A DNA stretch of 64,000 nucleotides, taken from NCBI RefSeq assembly GCF_032854445.1, contig NC_088307.1, positions 8,816,017 to 8,880,016 on the forward strand, given 5' to 3'. Shown one piece after another: positions 9,010 through 19,894 of the stretch. The stretch comes from Liolophura sinensis. Its lineage: Eukaryota > Mollusca > Polyplacophora > Chitonida > Chitonidae. The position numbers and the translations under genes are program-made. The notes under the pieces are model-generated. The model was not told the DNA's origin. It made no database searches and worked only from the letters and a program-made list of their open reading frames with translations. Every line of letters begins with the position of its first letter. The first letter of the stretch is position 1.

Positions 9010-12000
9010 TCAAAAACACCAAACCTGACACCTTGTAGCTTTATAGACATGTCTAGACTCGGATTTGTTCCGCATGTCAGAGATACGTAGACTTTTTAAT
9101 GTTGAGGCCACACCAGTGTCATTTAAGGTAAGATCACTTAATGGTTAGAGCGCCCGCCACGAAGTCGGGCGACCTGGGATCAAAACCGGGTCTGGTCATA
9201 CCATCTTTATTTTATCAAGCGACAGCGTATTATCAGTGTTGCTGGCAGGAAGAAGGGTCATACCAAAGACTTTAAAATGTTACTCATTGCTGCCTCGTTT
9301 GGCGTTCAGCGCTGAGACGTTTGAGTAAGGAATATATATCTAAATATATGTACACACACCTAATGGCTCCTCGTCGACTGAAAGATTGTTAAGTGCGACG
9401 TAAAAAACACACGTACATACATGGTAAGACACGGCGGGCTGCCTTCCATATGCACCAGTATTGGTATCTTCTCTATTTTATGGCATACATACAGAATTCC
9501 ATGCGGGAATGCTGGATTTGATGGCCGTATTCTATGTTTGATTTTTCACAGAAGTGGACATAAAATCAACCAGTTCGAATGAAGATCTCATTAGAATCAG
9601 TAGTTTTATTGACAGCAAACAATCATGGCGGCTGTTACATCTATTCTGCAGGCCTGGGCCTCGGGACGAAATTCAAAGTTTGGGCGGCGGCCTTCAGGAC
9701 ACCTCCTTCTCTTCTCCACAGAACCAACTCACTGCAAAAAAGTAGAGTAGGTGTAATTAGGATGGTGCCTGCATGTTCACATTTATTTGTTTATTTGCCT
9801 ATACATTTGATTTATTGATTATAATTTATTTGATTGGTGATTTACGCCGTACTCAAGGATAGTTCACTTACATAATGGCGGCCAGCATAATCGTGGAAAA
9901 TCCCACGACCATCCGCACGTTGCTTTCAGATCTTTCTACTTACGGCCCGATAGGATGAACTGGACTTGAACTCACAGCAATCGCATTGGTGAAAGGCTTC
10001 TGGGTCATCGTGCGGCACTGGTGTGCTAAGCCACTCGGTTACAGAGGCCCCCTTATAAATTTGAGCAGCGCTTTTCAATTGCCAGGTACCAGCTCAGTTG
10101 GCAGAGCGTCCGCTTCGGGGGCGGTAGATTCAGGGTCAATCCTGGGTCGGGTCACACCTAAGAACTCTAAAGAGGAAGTTGTACTTCCTGGTTTTGCGTT
10201 CAGCATTAAGAGGAAGTGCAAAGTCTGGTCGACCCGTATCAGTATAATGGCTAGGAAGACGCGGCTTACTTGCCTTCGGTAAGTCGTCTCAGTGCAGCAG
10301 CACTAGATTAAAGGGCCGCAAAGGGCATGCATGCGATATGTACCCAACTTCCGTTTGCAAATGGTTCTTTTGTTTCAGGCCTAATAACTTTTCGAAGATG
10401 TAGCTATAATATTTAGATGTATTTAATTTAAAAAACATATAAATAACCTTAATCCAATTTACTTGAATTACAGATTTATAATAGGATTATTGTTTGTCAG
10501 AAAATCCTTGCAACCCACACGAAAGCTAATTTCTACTCCGGAAACTAAGACTTCTTGGAAGAAATACATTTTCACGCCCAGAAAGACCGAAACCTGTACA
10601 CTTACTATGCAGCTCCGAATCCCGTGCTACGGCTGGTAGCCTCAATCAGATTGAGACCTATGACAAGATCCTCGCTTAGATAGAGGACGTCCTCAACCGT
10701 CAGTATAGAGGGAGACCCGTTAAATTCACCGAGAACCCACCAGTTGTAGACGGAGACAGTGCCTTTCACCCTACTCTCTGTGAAGAAAATCAGAACACCG
10801 ATTGCATGAATGTAAGAAACATACTCTGGAGAGTATAAATAAATCGTCCGGTCGTTGGACTTCTTCTACGATCGAACATGGAAAGATCTTCCAGCAACCT
10901 GCGTTTCCTCCCACCATGAAGCTGACCGCCTTCATATAAGTGAAATATTCTTGAGAACGGCGTAAAACACCAATCAAATAAATAAATAAATCCATATGTT
11001 ACGGGTAAGCTTTCTCTCTCTGGGAAAATGGGAACATTGAATATAAGAAACACTCAGGACAATGTGAGCAAATTATCCATTCATCAAACACTCTGTAGGG
11101 AACCCGGGAGATGTCAGTCTATGACCTGTATTTTGAATGAGGTGTAGCTATTAACAGTGCGGTTGACAGGAGAGCGTCGTTTTCTAAATTTATGGCACGG
11201 GAGGGCATTCTGGAGTGAAAGTGTGAAAGGAAATCTTTGTGGTCTGAATGTGTGACAGGAGAGCTTTGTGGTGTGACAGGAAAGCGTGGTGGTGTCACAG
11301 GAGGGCGTTTTGCTCTGAATGTGTGAGTGGATTGTGTTGTGGTGTGGATGTGTGACAGGAGAGCGTTGTGGTGTGGATGTGTGAAAGGAGAGCGTTGTGG
11401 TGTGAATGTGTGTCTGGAGAGCGATGTGGTCTGGATGTGTGAGCGGAGAGCGTTGTGGTGTGGATGTGTGACTGGAGAGCGTTGTGGTCTGGATGTGTGA
11501 CTGGAGAGCGTTGTGGCCTGGATGTGTCAGTGGAGAGTGGTGTGGTCTGGATGTGTGACTGGAGAGCGTTGTGGTGTGGATGTGTGACTGAAGAGCGTTG
11601 TGGTCTGGAGGTGTGAAAGGAGAGCGTTGTTGTTTGGATGTGTGAGTGGAGAGTGTTGTGGTCTGGATGTGTGACTGGAGAGCGTTGTTGTTTGGATGTG
11701 TGAGTGGAGAGTGTTGTGGTCTGGATGTGTGACTGGAGAGTGTTGTTGTGTGGATGTGTGACAGGAGAGGGTTGTGGTGTGGATGTGAGACTGGAGAGCG
11801 TTGTGGTCTGGATGTGTGACCGGAGAGCGTTGTGGTCTGAATGTGTAACTGGGGAGCGTTGTGGTGTGGATGTGTGACTGGGGAGCGTTGTGGTGTGGAT
11901 GTGTGACTGGAGAGCGTTGTGGTCTGGAGGTGTGAGTGGAGAGTGTTTTGGCCTGGATGTGTGACAGGAGAGCGTTGTTGTTTGGATGTGTGAGTGGAGA

Positions 12001-15000
12001 GTGTTGTGGCCTGGATGTGTGACAGGAGAGCGTTGTTGTTTGGATGTGTGAGTGGAGAGTGTTGTGGTCTGGATGTGTGAGTGGAGAGTGTTGTTGTCTG
12101 GATGTGAGACTGGAGAGCGTTGTGGTATGAATGTGCGACAGAGCGCTAAACAAGCGTCAGAGATTTTGGACATTCAAACAATAAAATATAACAGGCCTTC
12201 AACATGTACATAAATCGCATGCCAACGTACCCGTTCTACCCACTGGTGGGCCCCTAAACACTGCAATCGTCTGGTAAAAGAACCAAGTATTGTTCGTGTA
12301 GAAGTCGCTCAGGGTAGTATTGGCTATTGTACCACGGAGAGTAGCATTCTTCCACTCCTCGGTTCTGGCTATAACCTCTGAATGGATATCTGGAAAAAGA
12401 AAAATGTTTTGTATTTGTCTATTCTTGTCATTCAATGTAGCAATTGTGATACTCGCTACATGTATCCTGCTTGACACTTACAGACCTGTATACTGTAAAG
12501 TCAAGTTACACGTTATGCGTTCTCGTCACACTGAATACGTCTGCAATACTACCGGAGTGGAGTTCAGCCGTAATTATTCATGCATTCATTCACTGCCTTT
12601 TTCATGTGGGTATAATACATCATTCACAGGAGTACAACGCGGTATTCACAACAGCTGACTAGTTTATAGGGAAGCATTATGATATCCATCGGAGATCCAG
12701 TATGACATTACCTGAGAACAATACGTTATTCACGAAGATCCCATATGCTATTACTTGACAACAATATATTATTCACGGAGATCCTATATCATATTACTGG
12801 AGAACAATATCTTATTTAAGGAGATCCTGTACGACGTTACGAGAGAACAATACGTTATTCAGGAAGAACCTATATGACAGTACTAAAGAGCAATACATTA
12901 TTGACCGAGATCCTATATGATATTACTAGAGAAAAATACGTTATTCAGCGGGATACTGTATGACGCCTTGGAGGACAATATGTTTTTGTATGTAGGCATA
13001 TATTTATGCTTGGAGTGTAATGCGTACTTAGAAGTTTTTCAATCATATGACGACTAGGAGTCATGAGGTGTGTGTATATATAGTGTGTCTTCTGGTGACA
13101 GGGGGAGTCCAGTTCATACCGAAGACACAAAACATGATACCCCACCCAGTCATATTATAATTACACTGTGTCAATCAGTCTTGTTTCCTTGTTCTAACTT
13201 TTTAGTACAGAGCCTTGCGTACAGTACCAAGCGAGGCAGCAGCAAAGACTATTTTTAAACTTTTTGGTATGACCCAATTCGGGTTTGATCCCGGGGTTTT
13301 CCAACTTCAAGGCGGACGCTCTAAACATTAAGCCAACGAAGCGATCCATGTTATTCGCGGGAATTCACAATATCCACAGAACAGTTCACGATTTTGCCAC
13401 GATATTATATATTACCAGAGTGCAATACATTCTTAAGTGTAAGATATGACTCACCATTGCATTTTGGGAAGCGTGAGGTCTTTGTGATCACTTCCGTTCG
13501 ACACACGCACCCTGCTCCACACACTTGTCCTTTCTTAAAAGAGAGCAGGGGAAATATATGTTATCATTAGAATCGCAAATAGAAAGTATAAATCATAAAA
13601 GAAAAGTGGCAAAAGCCGACAACACACAGGCGTTGGAAGCGGGAGCGAGGCAGAGCGTTGGTTTGGTGCTAGGGGTGGGGGGATGGAGGGGGATCTTTTC
13701 TCACGATAGGCGTAACTTACATGTTCCAAGAACTGGCATAACCTATATAGAGAGAGACATTCTCACGGTCAGTGTTAACGTCATTCGTTTCTATCTGTAT
13801 GTCTGTTCTATGGACTTGTGTAAAAGAAAAGTCTACAAATAATTTAACTTATTTTGGTCGAAACAACCACAAACATGTTTTCTGACTGGCTTTGTAACTC
13901 TGTAAACCAATTTCTGATCTGGAAGTCTGATGAGACAATGGGACACTGGAGAAAACGGAAACGCCGATGAAAAGATCGGTCTTTTCTCACGATAGGCGTA
14001 ACTTACATGTCCCAAGCACTGGCATAACCTATATAGAGAGAGCAATTCTCATGGCCTGTGTGAACGTCATTCGTCTCTGTCTCTATGTCTGTTCTAAGGA
14101 CTTGTGTAAAAGAAAAGTCAACAAATAATTTAACTTAGTTTGGTCGAAACAACCACAAACATGTTTTCTGACTGGCTTTGTAACTCTGTAAACCAATTTC
14201 TGATCTGGAATTCTTACGAGACCATGGGACATTGGAGAGACCGGAAACGCCGATGTCGCGTCACTCATACTCTACACCCACTCAGTATGTGCGTCAAAAA
14301 GGCAGTATAGGCATCGAGTGAGGTTACAGCGGAAACAGAAAAAAATCGAACCTGACTTGTTTGACTTGATAAAAAGTCGTCGCTTTCGATTTTCTCACCG
14401 TGATTGATTTTGCTTAACTTGAACTACGATATATAAGTTTTGAAACATCACAAAAAGAGAAAGGTGCACCTTTTAACTTTTGAGTAGGATAGGCTACTTT
14501 TCAATTGTATTTTTTTGTGTGTATTGTTTTCATTTGGACGAGAAAGCTATCAGGTAAAGTTGCAAAGACTTCCTCAGCGGGGACTTACATCACATCTTCC
14601 TTCACCTTTCTGGAATTTCGGTCTGTTTCGACGTTTTGAATTAGCCAATGACCAGGAGCACTGAAACAAAAAACGAACAAACTCATGTTACATACATTTA
14701 TTACCGTTTTTAAATTTATAGGCGGTGAAAACGGCAGTGTTTCGCCAGACAACTGATCAAAATATGTATTTCAGCCGAGATTCGATTGCAAGATTTAATT
14801 CGTGAGGAACATCAGCATCAGTCAATGAGTCCACAAGTCAAAAATGAACATAAATACATGTATGTATCATTACACATCAGTTATTCTATGTCAGGCTTCC
14901 TCCTACCATAATATTCTTGAGTATGGTGTGAAACACCAAGTAAATAAATAAATATGACTTATGCATTGGTTCAGGTATCACTTAAGTTGTAAAAATGTTG

Positions 15001-15058
15001 AAACTCACGGCAATCAGTAGACAGATGATCAGCAGTCTTCTGGACGACATTGATAACA
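9010..15058 (-). CDS. TIMP/NTR-like secreted protein, gene B (complete, six exons)
   Basis: Exons, in order on the minus strand: 15008-15058, 14589-14660, 13455-13533, 12231-12389, 10606-10777, 9010-9091. The coding length is 615 nt, giving 204 residues, close to the 200-220 of TIMP precursors. Phases agree at all five junctions. Residues 1-23 form a signal peptide (MSSRRLLIICLLIACSWSLA core). A basic segment follows, then CGAGCVCR, FPKCND, SEVIARTEEW, YQTIAVFRGPPVG, an exon-5 block (SPSILTVEDVLYLSEDLV) and a C-terminus RCQVWCF before TGA. TIMPs show CxC, FCNxD, VIRA and FKG in this order, so a single NTR domain is likely; the C-terminal TIMP domain is absent. CxC lies about 30 residues inside the predicted mature end, so classic inhibition through a free N-terminal Cys is not obvious. 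Exon 6 can be read in another frame; the frame used fits the exon-5 phase and ends in Cys like an NTR domain. Possible AATAAA at 8311-8316, about 700 bp past the stop. Confidence 0.65.
9128..9420 (+). mobile_element. SINE-C, intron 5 of gene B, internally deleted
   Basis: tRNA-like head AATGGTTAGAGCGCCCGCC and B box GGGATCAAAACCG, then the SINE-C body. The central part seen in the unit-2 copy is missing. The tail has the ATGGCTCCTCGTCG segment shared with SINE-B. It starts about 40 bp upstream of exon 6. Confidence 0.7.
9815..10052 (-). mobile_element. SINE-A, intron 5 of gene B
   Basis: Tail first (TTTGATTGGTGATTTACGCC), head ending in a complement of GGCCTCTGTAACCGAG. Confidence 0.8.
10083..10318 (+). 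mobile_element. SINE-B, 3'-truncated, intron 5 of gene B
   Basis: Head CAGCTCAGTTGGCAGAGCGT and body; lacks the 3' core and ACTC tail present in the orthologue at 21074-21425. Confidence 0.75.
10856..10990 (+). mobile_element. SINE-A 3' half, intron 4 of gene B
   Basis: Starts inside the body (GAAAGATCTTCCAGCAACCT) and ends AACACCAATCAAATAAATAA. An orthologue lies at 21836-21972. Confidence 0.75.
11165..12150. repeat. 29-bp minisatellite, intron 4 of gene B
   Basis: About 33 copies of the 29-bp unit seen at the window start, lying between exon 4 (12231-12389) and exon 5 (10606-10777) of gene B. The long minus-strand open frames here come from the stop-free 29-bp unit, which cycles through all frames. 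Confidence 0.9.
12697..12985. repeat. About 45-bp tandem repeat, intron 3 of gene B
   Basis: Same array as in unit 1, one unit shorter. Confidence 0.75.
13108..13350 (-). mobile_element. SINE-C, intron 3 of gene B
   Basis: Orthologue of the unit-1 copy at 1745-1972, with the same flanks. Confidence 0.75.
13693..14262. repeat. About 276-bp tandem duplication, intron 2 of gene B
   Basis: Two copies of the same element as in unit 1, slightly more diverged from each other. Confidence 0.75.
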
Positions 15059-15135
15059 TGGAGTGAGTCAAACTGTGTTTCGAGAATCAGTTCACACTGC
15101 ACTTGCCTGCAGTACAAGTACCCAGCTTGATGGAC

Positions 15136-15143
15136 GTTAAATA
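15136..15143 (-). promoter_or_regulatory. TATA-like box of gene B
   Basis: TATTTAAC on the minus strand, 78 bp before the gene-B ATG. Same place as in genes A and C, with one base changed from A. Confidence 0.3.
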
Positions 15144-15637
15144 GGGGTCCTTTTTGTAGGCTCTGCTCAACCGGATATCGCACTCGATCGCGCTGTCCTC
15201 AAACCAAACATTTCCAAGTAAGGCTGGCATGACACACGTAGCAACAGCTGGTGATTTTTTTCCAGATAATATCATCTCATTATTACCTTAAATGATCGCT
15301 TAAGAGTTTGAGTCAAGGGTTCTGGTATATCTGATTTAGATTTACATATACATTAAACCATTTGTTAATAGGCGTATCCTAGGGTGGCCATGTGTCAAGC
15401 GAGAAAGATGGAGGTTAAAATTATCATCTCATCGAATTAATTACATCGTGTTGCGTAAGGGCGTGTAAGGTGTGGTTAGTTGGGCTGATGGAGTGGGGAG
15501 GTGGGGGAAGGGGCATAGAGAGAGAGAGACGTGGGGCGAGCCATCTCAAAACACTTTTACTATCTACTAGTGATGGTCAATAGAGATTCGTCCTCGTCTC
15601 TATACATGGGGCATTAGTTTAAAAAGTTGTCTCAAAA

Positions 15638-15810
15638 GTCTCACCAAGTCCAGCTAATGCTGGTTTCCCCTCCAGACTTACTTGGGAAGGTCTTCAAGAA
15701 ACCTGCGAATGGTCGACAGTTTCCCTCGGGTCTCTGTCCGGATTCCTCTCACCATAATATTGGTCGCCGTCGTATATTCTTGAAAAGGGTGTAAATCAAA
15801 CAACCAATCA
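15638..15810 (+). mobile_element. SINE-A, 5'-truncated, upstream of gene B
   Basis: Orthologue of 4270-4470. Confidence 0.75.
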
Positions 15811-15934
15811 AACAAACGTGTATCAAAGCATGCCTCATATGCTGTACAGTCATGTGCACAATATGGACGGTACGGGGTAAAACATCAATCACAGCTGGAT
15901 ACCCTACAAACACTGTTTTCAAGACAAAGCACTT

Positions 15935-16370
15935 TTCACGACAAGTATTGTGGAGAAGTGGAAAAGTGGGAAATCTCGGGTACCACATATATGAGTAGAT
16001 GGTTACCTACTCGTATAGATTTTCCAGACAAGTACTGCGGAGAAGTGGGAAAAGTGGGAAATCTCGGGTACCACAGATATGAGTAGACGGTTACCTTCTT
16101 GTATGCACTCATGTTTACAGCAAGTATTGTGGAGAAGTGGGAAAGGTGGGAAATGTCGGTTATCACAGATATGAGTAGATGATTACCGTCTCGTATAGAC
16201 TGTTTTCCTGACAAGTATTGCGGGGAGGTGGGAAAAGTAGGAAATCTCGTTTATCACAGATATGAGTGGATGGTTACCTTCTTGTACGCACTCATTTTTA
16301 AGCCACGTATTGTAGAGAAGTTGGAAAAGTGCAAACTACTACAGATATGAGAAAATGGTTACCATTGTTA
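15935..16370. repeat. 91-bp minisatellite upstream of gene B
   Basis: About five copies of the 91-bp unit of unit 1, again about 1 kb upstream of a TIMP-like gene. Confidence 0.9.
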
Positions 16371-16444
16371 CACGTTTTTCCAGATAAAAATGATATTGAT
16401 GTAAATTACATTAATATAATAATAATAATATAATTACAATAAAA

Positions 16445-17105
16445 TACATTATTGTGGATAATTGGTAAAAACATCACAGCCTCGTTCTGTCCAACCTATT
16501 CCAGCGAAAGTTTGGCAGTTGGTCTATAAAACTCTTCCAAAATACATTTCTCTCTACAATGAGTTTTGGAGAGGAAGGAATTGAAAATGTATAGATCACT
16601 AAACATTCAACGCAAAGGCGAGACGAAAATGTTCATTAAAGTTTACTGAGTTACCTTCGAACTAAGAGGACAACGCCTACAACTCATGAAAGAGAAACAT
16701 AAGCTAAAAGAAACTGATATTAGTTAAAACACAGATACGTTGTTATCAAAGTTTAAATTTGTTTAAATACCTTTAAATCTCGTTGAGAGCCCAGTGATTT
16801 CATTTAATCACGGAGAATGAATACTAGCTGGGAATAATCTGCGAGACTTCAAAGGCGACTTTTGAAGTCGAGATAACGATGTATCCTTGGGACTGTGCGC
16901 ACCCTAAATCAAATTTCATTAAATTCTTTCATCTCTTTGATGAGTTTTAAGCGTAGATAATGTAATAGATTTTTCCCCGCTGAATATATTTTCCACGAAC
17001 TGTAATAAATCTTTTCGTGTGGCCATTGCGTCGGATGCTTAGCAATCTGTGCATTTTCAATTCCGACCTCTTTGAAAGCAATTGGTGCAGAAAATTTATT
17101 CCACC
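16445..17105. repeat. Diverged inverted pair, unit 2
   Basis: Same structure as 5466-6150. The minus arm is open for 66 codons here. Confidence 0.45.
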
Positions 17106-17412
17106 ACAATAATTTGTTTTACCTTGTTTAGATATATTGAACAGCGAATGAAATGCAAATCTGACTTTTGGTGACTTTTCAAGATGAAGTCAAACTGTCG
17201 GTCAAAGGCTGATTCCGCCTTTGTCACACAAATTTCTGTATCGGGTATGCCCGTGCCCACTGTGGTAAACAATACGTATCATTTTGTGCTATGATGTTTG
17301 AGTGACGTAATATATGCATGTGTGTGGAGGGCGACAGCCACATGGTAAACTCAGTCCTCTACACAAAGCTTCTATTGCATCATTTCCCGACCTGATAATG
17401 GAGCGAATACAT

Positions 17413-17663
17413 TTTATTTATTTACTTGATTGGTATTTTACATCGTACTGAAGAATATTTCACTTATACGACGGCGGTCAGCATTATGGTGGGTGGAAAC
17501 CGGTCAGAGCCCGGGGGACCATCCGCAGGTTACTGACGGACGTTCCCACGTACGGCCGGAGAGGAAGCCAGCATGAGCTGGACTTGAACTCACAGCGACC
17601 GCATTGGTGAGAGACTCCTGGTTCATTACGCTGCGCTGGCGCGCTGAGCCACGGAGGCCCCGA
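17413..17663 (-). mobile_element. SINE-A, unit 2, with target-site duplication
   Basis: Orthologue of 6433-6692, flanked by GCGAATACAT at 17403-17412 and 17664-17673; carries a small internal deletion. Confidence 0.9.
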
Positions 17664-17780
17664 GCGAATACATAGAAAGAGAAATAACTACAGGCCTACC
17701 AGGCATTTCTGAGAATTGTTTTTCTTCTCTTTCTGGTATGGGAAAATCGGTATGGACATTCAATACATACCAATATTGAG

Positions 17781-18149
17781 ACCGGCCACGATAGCACAAT
17801 TGGTAGAGCGTCGGCTTCGGGAGCGGTAGACCCAGGAACAATCCTGGGTCGAGTCACACCTAAGACCTTAAAAGAGGCAGTTGTAACTTCCTCGCTCGGC
17901 GTTCAGCATGAAGGGGATATTGCAACGACTGGTTGACCCGTAGCATAATGGCTTGGGCGGTGCAAGACTTACTTGCCTTCGGTAAGGCGTCTTAGTGAAG
18001 CAGCACTAGATAAAACAGAGGTGGAAATCCGAGTTAATTTCATGCACTCTAAGGATTCCTTCGTCGTCATATGACTGAAAACTTGATAACTACCTGTGCC
18101 ACGCTAAACTCCAAGAACTCACTCACTCACTCACTCACTCACTTACTCG
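17781..18149 (+). mobile_element. SINE-B, full length, unit 2
   Basis: Orthologue of 6827-7194, with the same flanks. Confidence 0.85.
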
Positions 18150-18549
18150 CCAACATGGAGAATAAGCTTATTCCGCGGTGCAGGCTAATTTTGTGGCATT
18201 GGAATGCAAGTGGCGAAGAAATCTGATGTTAGATGCAGTTGACACACCCATCTGATCTGAATCAGAATAAAATTTGGAGCAGTCGCGGCTGAACCGTTGA
18301 AATCTTTTCATCGCTGGGCCACACCAGATGTGAGTTCAATCCCAACCTTAGACAGTAAGTTTGTAGATTATTTTCTCTCATGTACGCATGCTCGTAGTGC
18401 CGACGACACTTATCTGTATGTATGTGTGCTTGGGGTTTTACTTCTTACTTAACAAACAACGAGAAGTGATTAGCTCTGAGTGTAGGCCTACATATATTGT
18501 GTCTTCTTAAGACAGGGCTAGTCCTTGCCGTCAAAGTGCTGCCACTACT

Positions 18550-18688
18550 GAAGTATCACGCCGAAGACACCAGACATGACATCCCACCCAGCCACATTAT
18601 ACTGACACCCGGCCAAGCAGTCATGTTTCTTTGCTGTAAAGCAGAGCGTAGGTCGAGCAAGCAACTGGGTGCAGTTCGACGCAGCGTA
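18550..18688 (-). mobile_element. SINE-C body fragment, spacer of unit 2
   Basis: Orthologue of the fragment at 7590-7710. The corresponding stretch in unit 3 (after 29480) lacks it. Confidence 0.6.
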
Positions 18689-19894
18689 GCGGAGCACATA
18701 AAAGTTAGTCGGATGTTCGCCTTAGGTGGTAGGCGATTCAAAGAGACCAGACCAATTTTTCAAACTTTAACATTCATATATCTTTTATCTTTTGAAATAT
18801 ACAATAACCAATTGTTGAAAAAAATATATCTCTTTTGATCCTCTTTTCCCCGACACCAAAGTTGACAACATCTATCTCCAGGGGGCACTGCAATCGAATC
18901 GCCTGTATATTGTGTAAATTTGGTTGCTCTAGACCAATCAGTATTGTGTGTGTGTGGGAAGAGATTCGACCTCGATTCGATTGCAGTGCTCCTTGGAGTT
19001 TCTGATCTTCGATGCGATTATGTCGAAATGTTTAACGATAGTGAGCAAATGGCGGCGCCTGTTCATTTCGATGCGCGTAGTTTGACTACGACTGGCGGCA
19101 ACTGTGAGCAGATACTTAGCAACGTAATTGTCATGTGACCTGTTAATGATGGCGAGATTCTTGTACTTGGTGCGTTGATGTAACTGATATAGCGTCTAAT
19201 ATACCTTTAAGTCAAGTGCCTTTTCTTTCGAAAGTTTAGGTCTCTTGGGCAATTTTCTTGTCATTTTATTCCAACAGTTCTCTTATATACCTAAATTTAG
19301 TGACAGGCAAGACAAATGTAATATAATTACAGTCCTTTCTCTGGTTACACTCCCCGTGTAAATGATTTGCTTTGTCTGTGCGACGCGAGAGGTGTTGTAC
19401 AGGCTCGGGCTAAGCCACGGGCTATCGATGAGCTTATTTGTCGCAAGCACGCCTAGATTGACAGAGTTGGGTACAACGTATACGTATAGGTTCATATTGG
19501 GGTTTTTGAAGTGACTGTTCAAACTTAAAATGGAGCTTTTTCGGTAAAATTTCTGCTTTTCTTGGAAAATGTATTAAAATTTCGAACTGGACATGATCAC
19601 AATAGAAGTTGAAGCCTTTCAGATAAAGATTTCATATTTGATGCGCAGGCTCAGATTAACGTGAACTTAGACTCTATTTAAATTACCACTGGTTTGATTA
19701 AATTTCTGGTTTGCACGGAAACTGACTATAAGTAGCAAGTTTCAGCGACGTTATAAATCGCCGTGTTCAACTCCATTAAATTTGTCCCATTGTCCATACA
19801 TGGAGCTGAACGTCTTTTTAGTGAGTATTTGGGGCAAGTTCTTGTAGAGACTCGAATTGAGTACCAGCACGTGTTACCTCACCGGAATGTCATG

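Noticed and set aside
8878-9090. A 70-codon plus-strand frame repeated in units 1 and 2.
   Set aside because: It overlaps exon 6 of the TIMP-like genes on the other strand, and its similarity between units is explained by the recent duplication.
9554-9818. Plus-strand frames conserved between units 1 and 2 (starting MDIKSTSSNEDLIR).
   Set aside because: They lie in intron 5 of the TIMP-like genes; conservation equals that of surrounding noncoding sequence, and no partner exon was found.
11295-12173. Open frames of 292 and 208 codons on the minus strand.
   Set aside because: Same 29-bp repeat artefact, in intron 4 of gene B.
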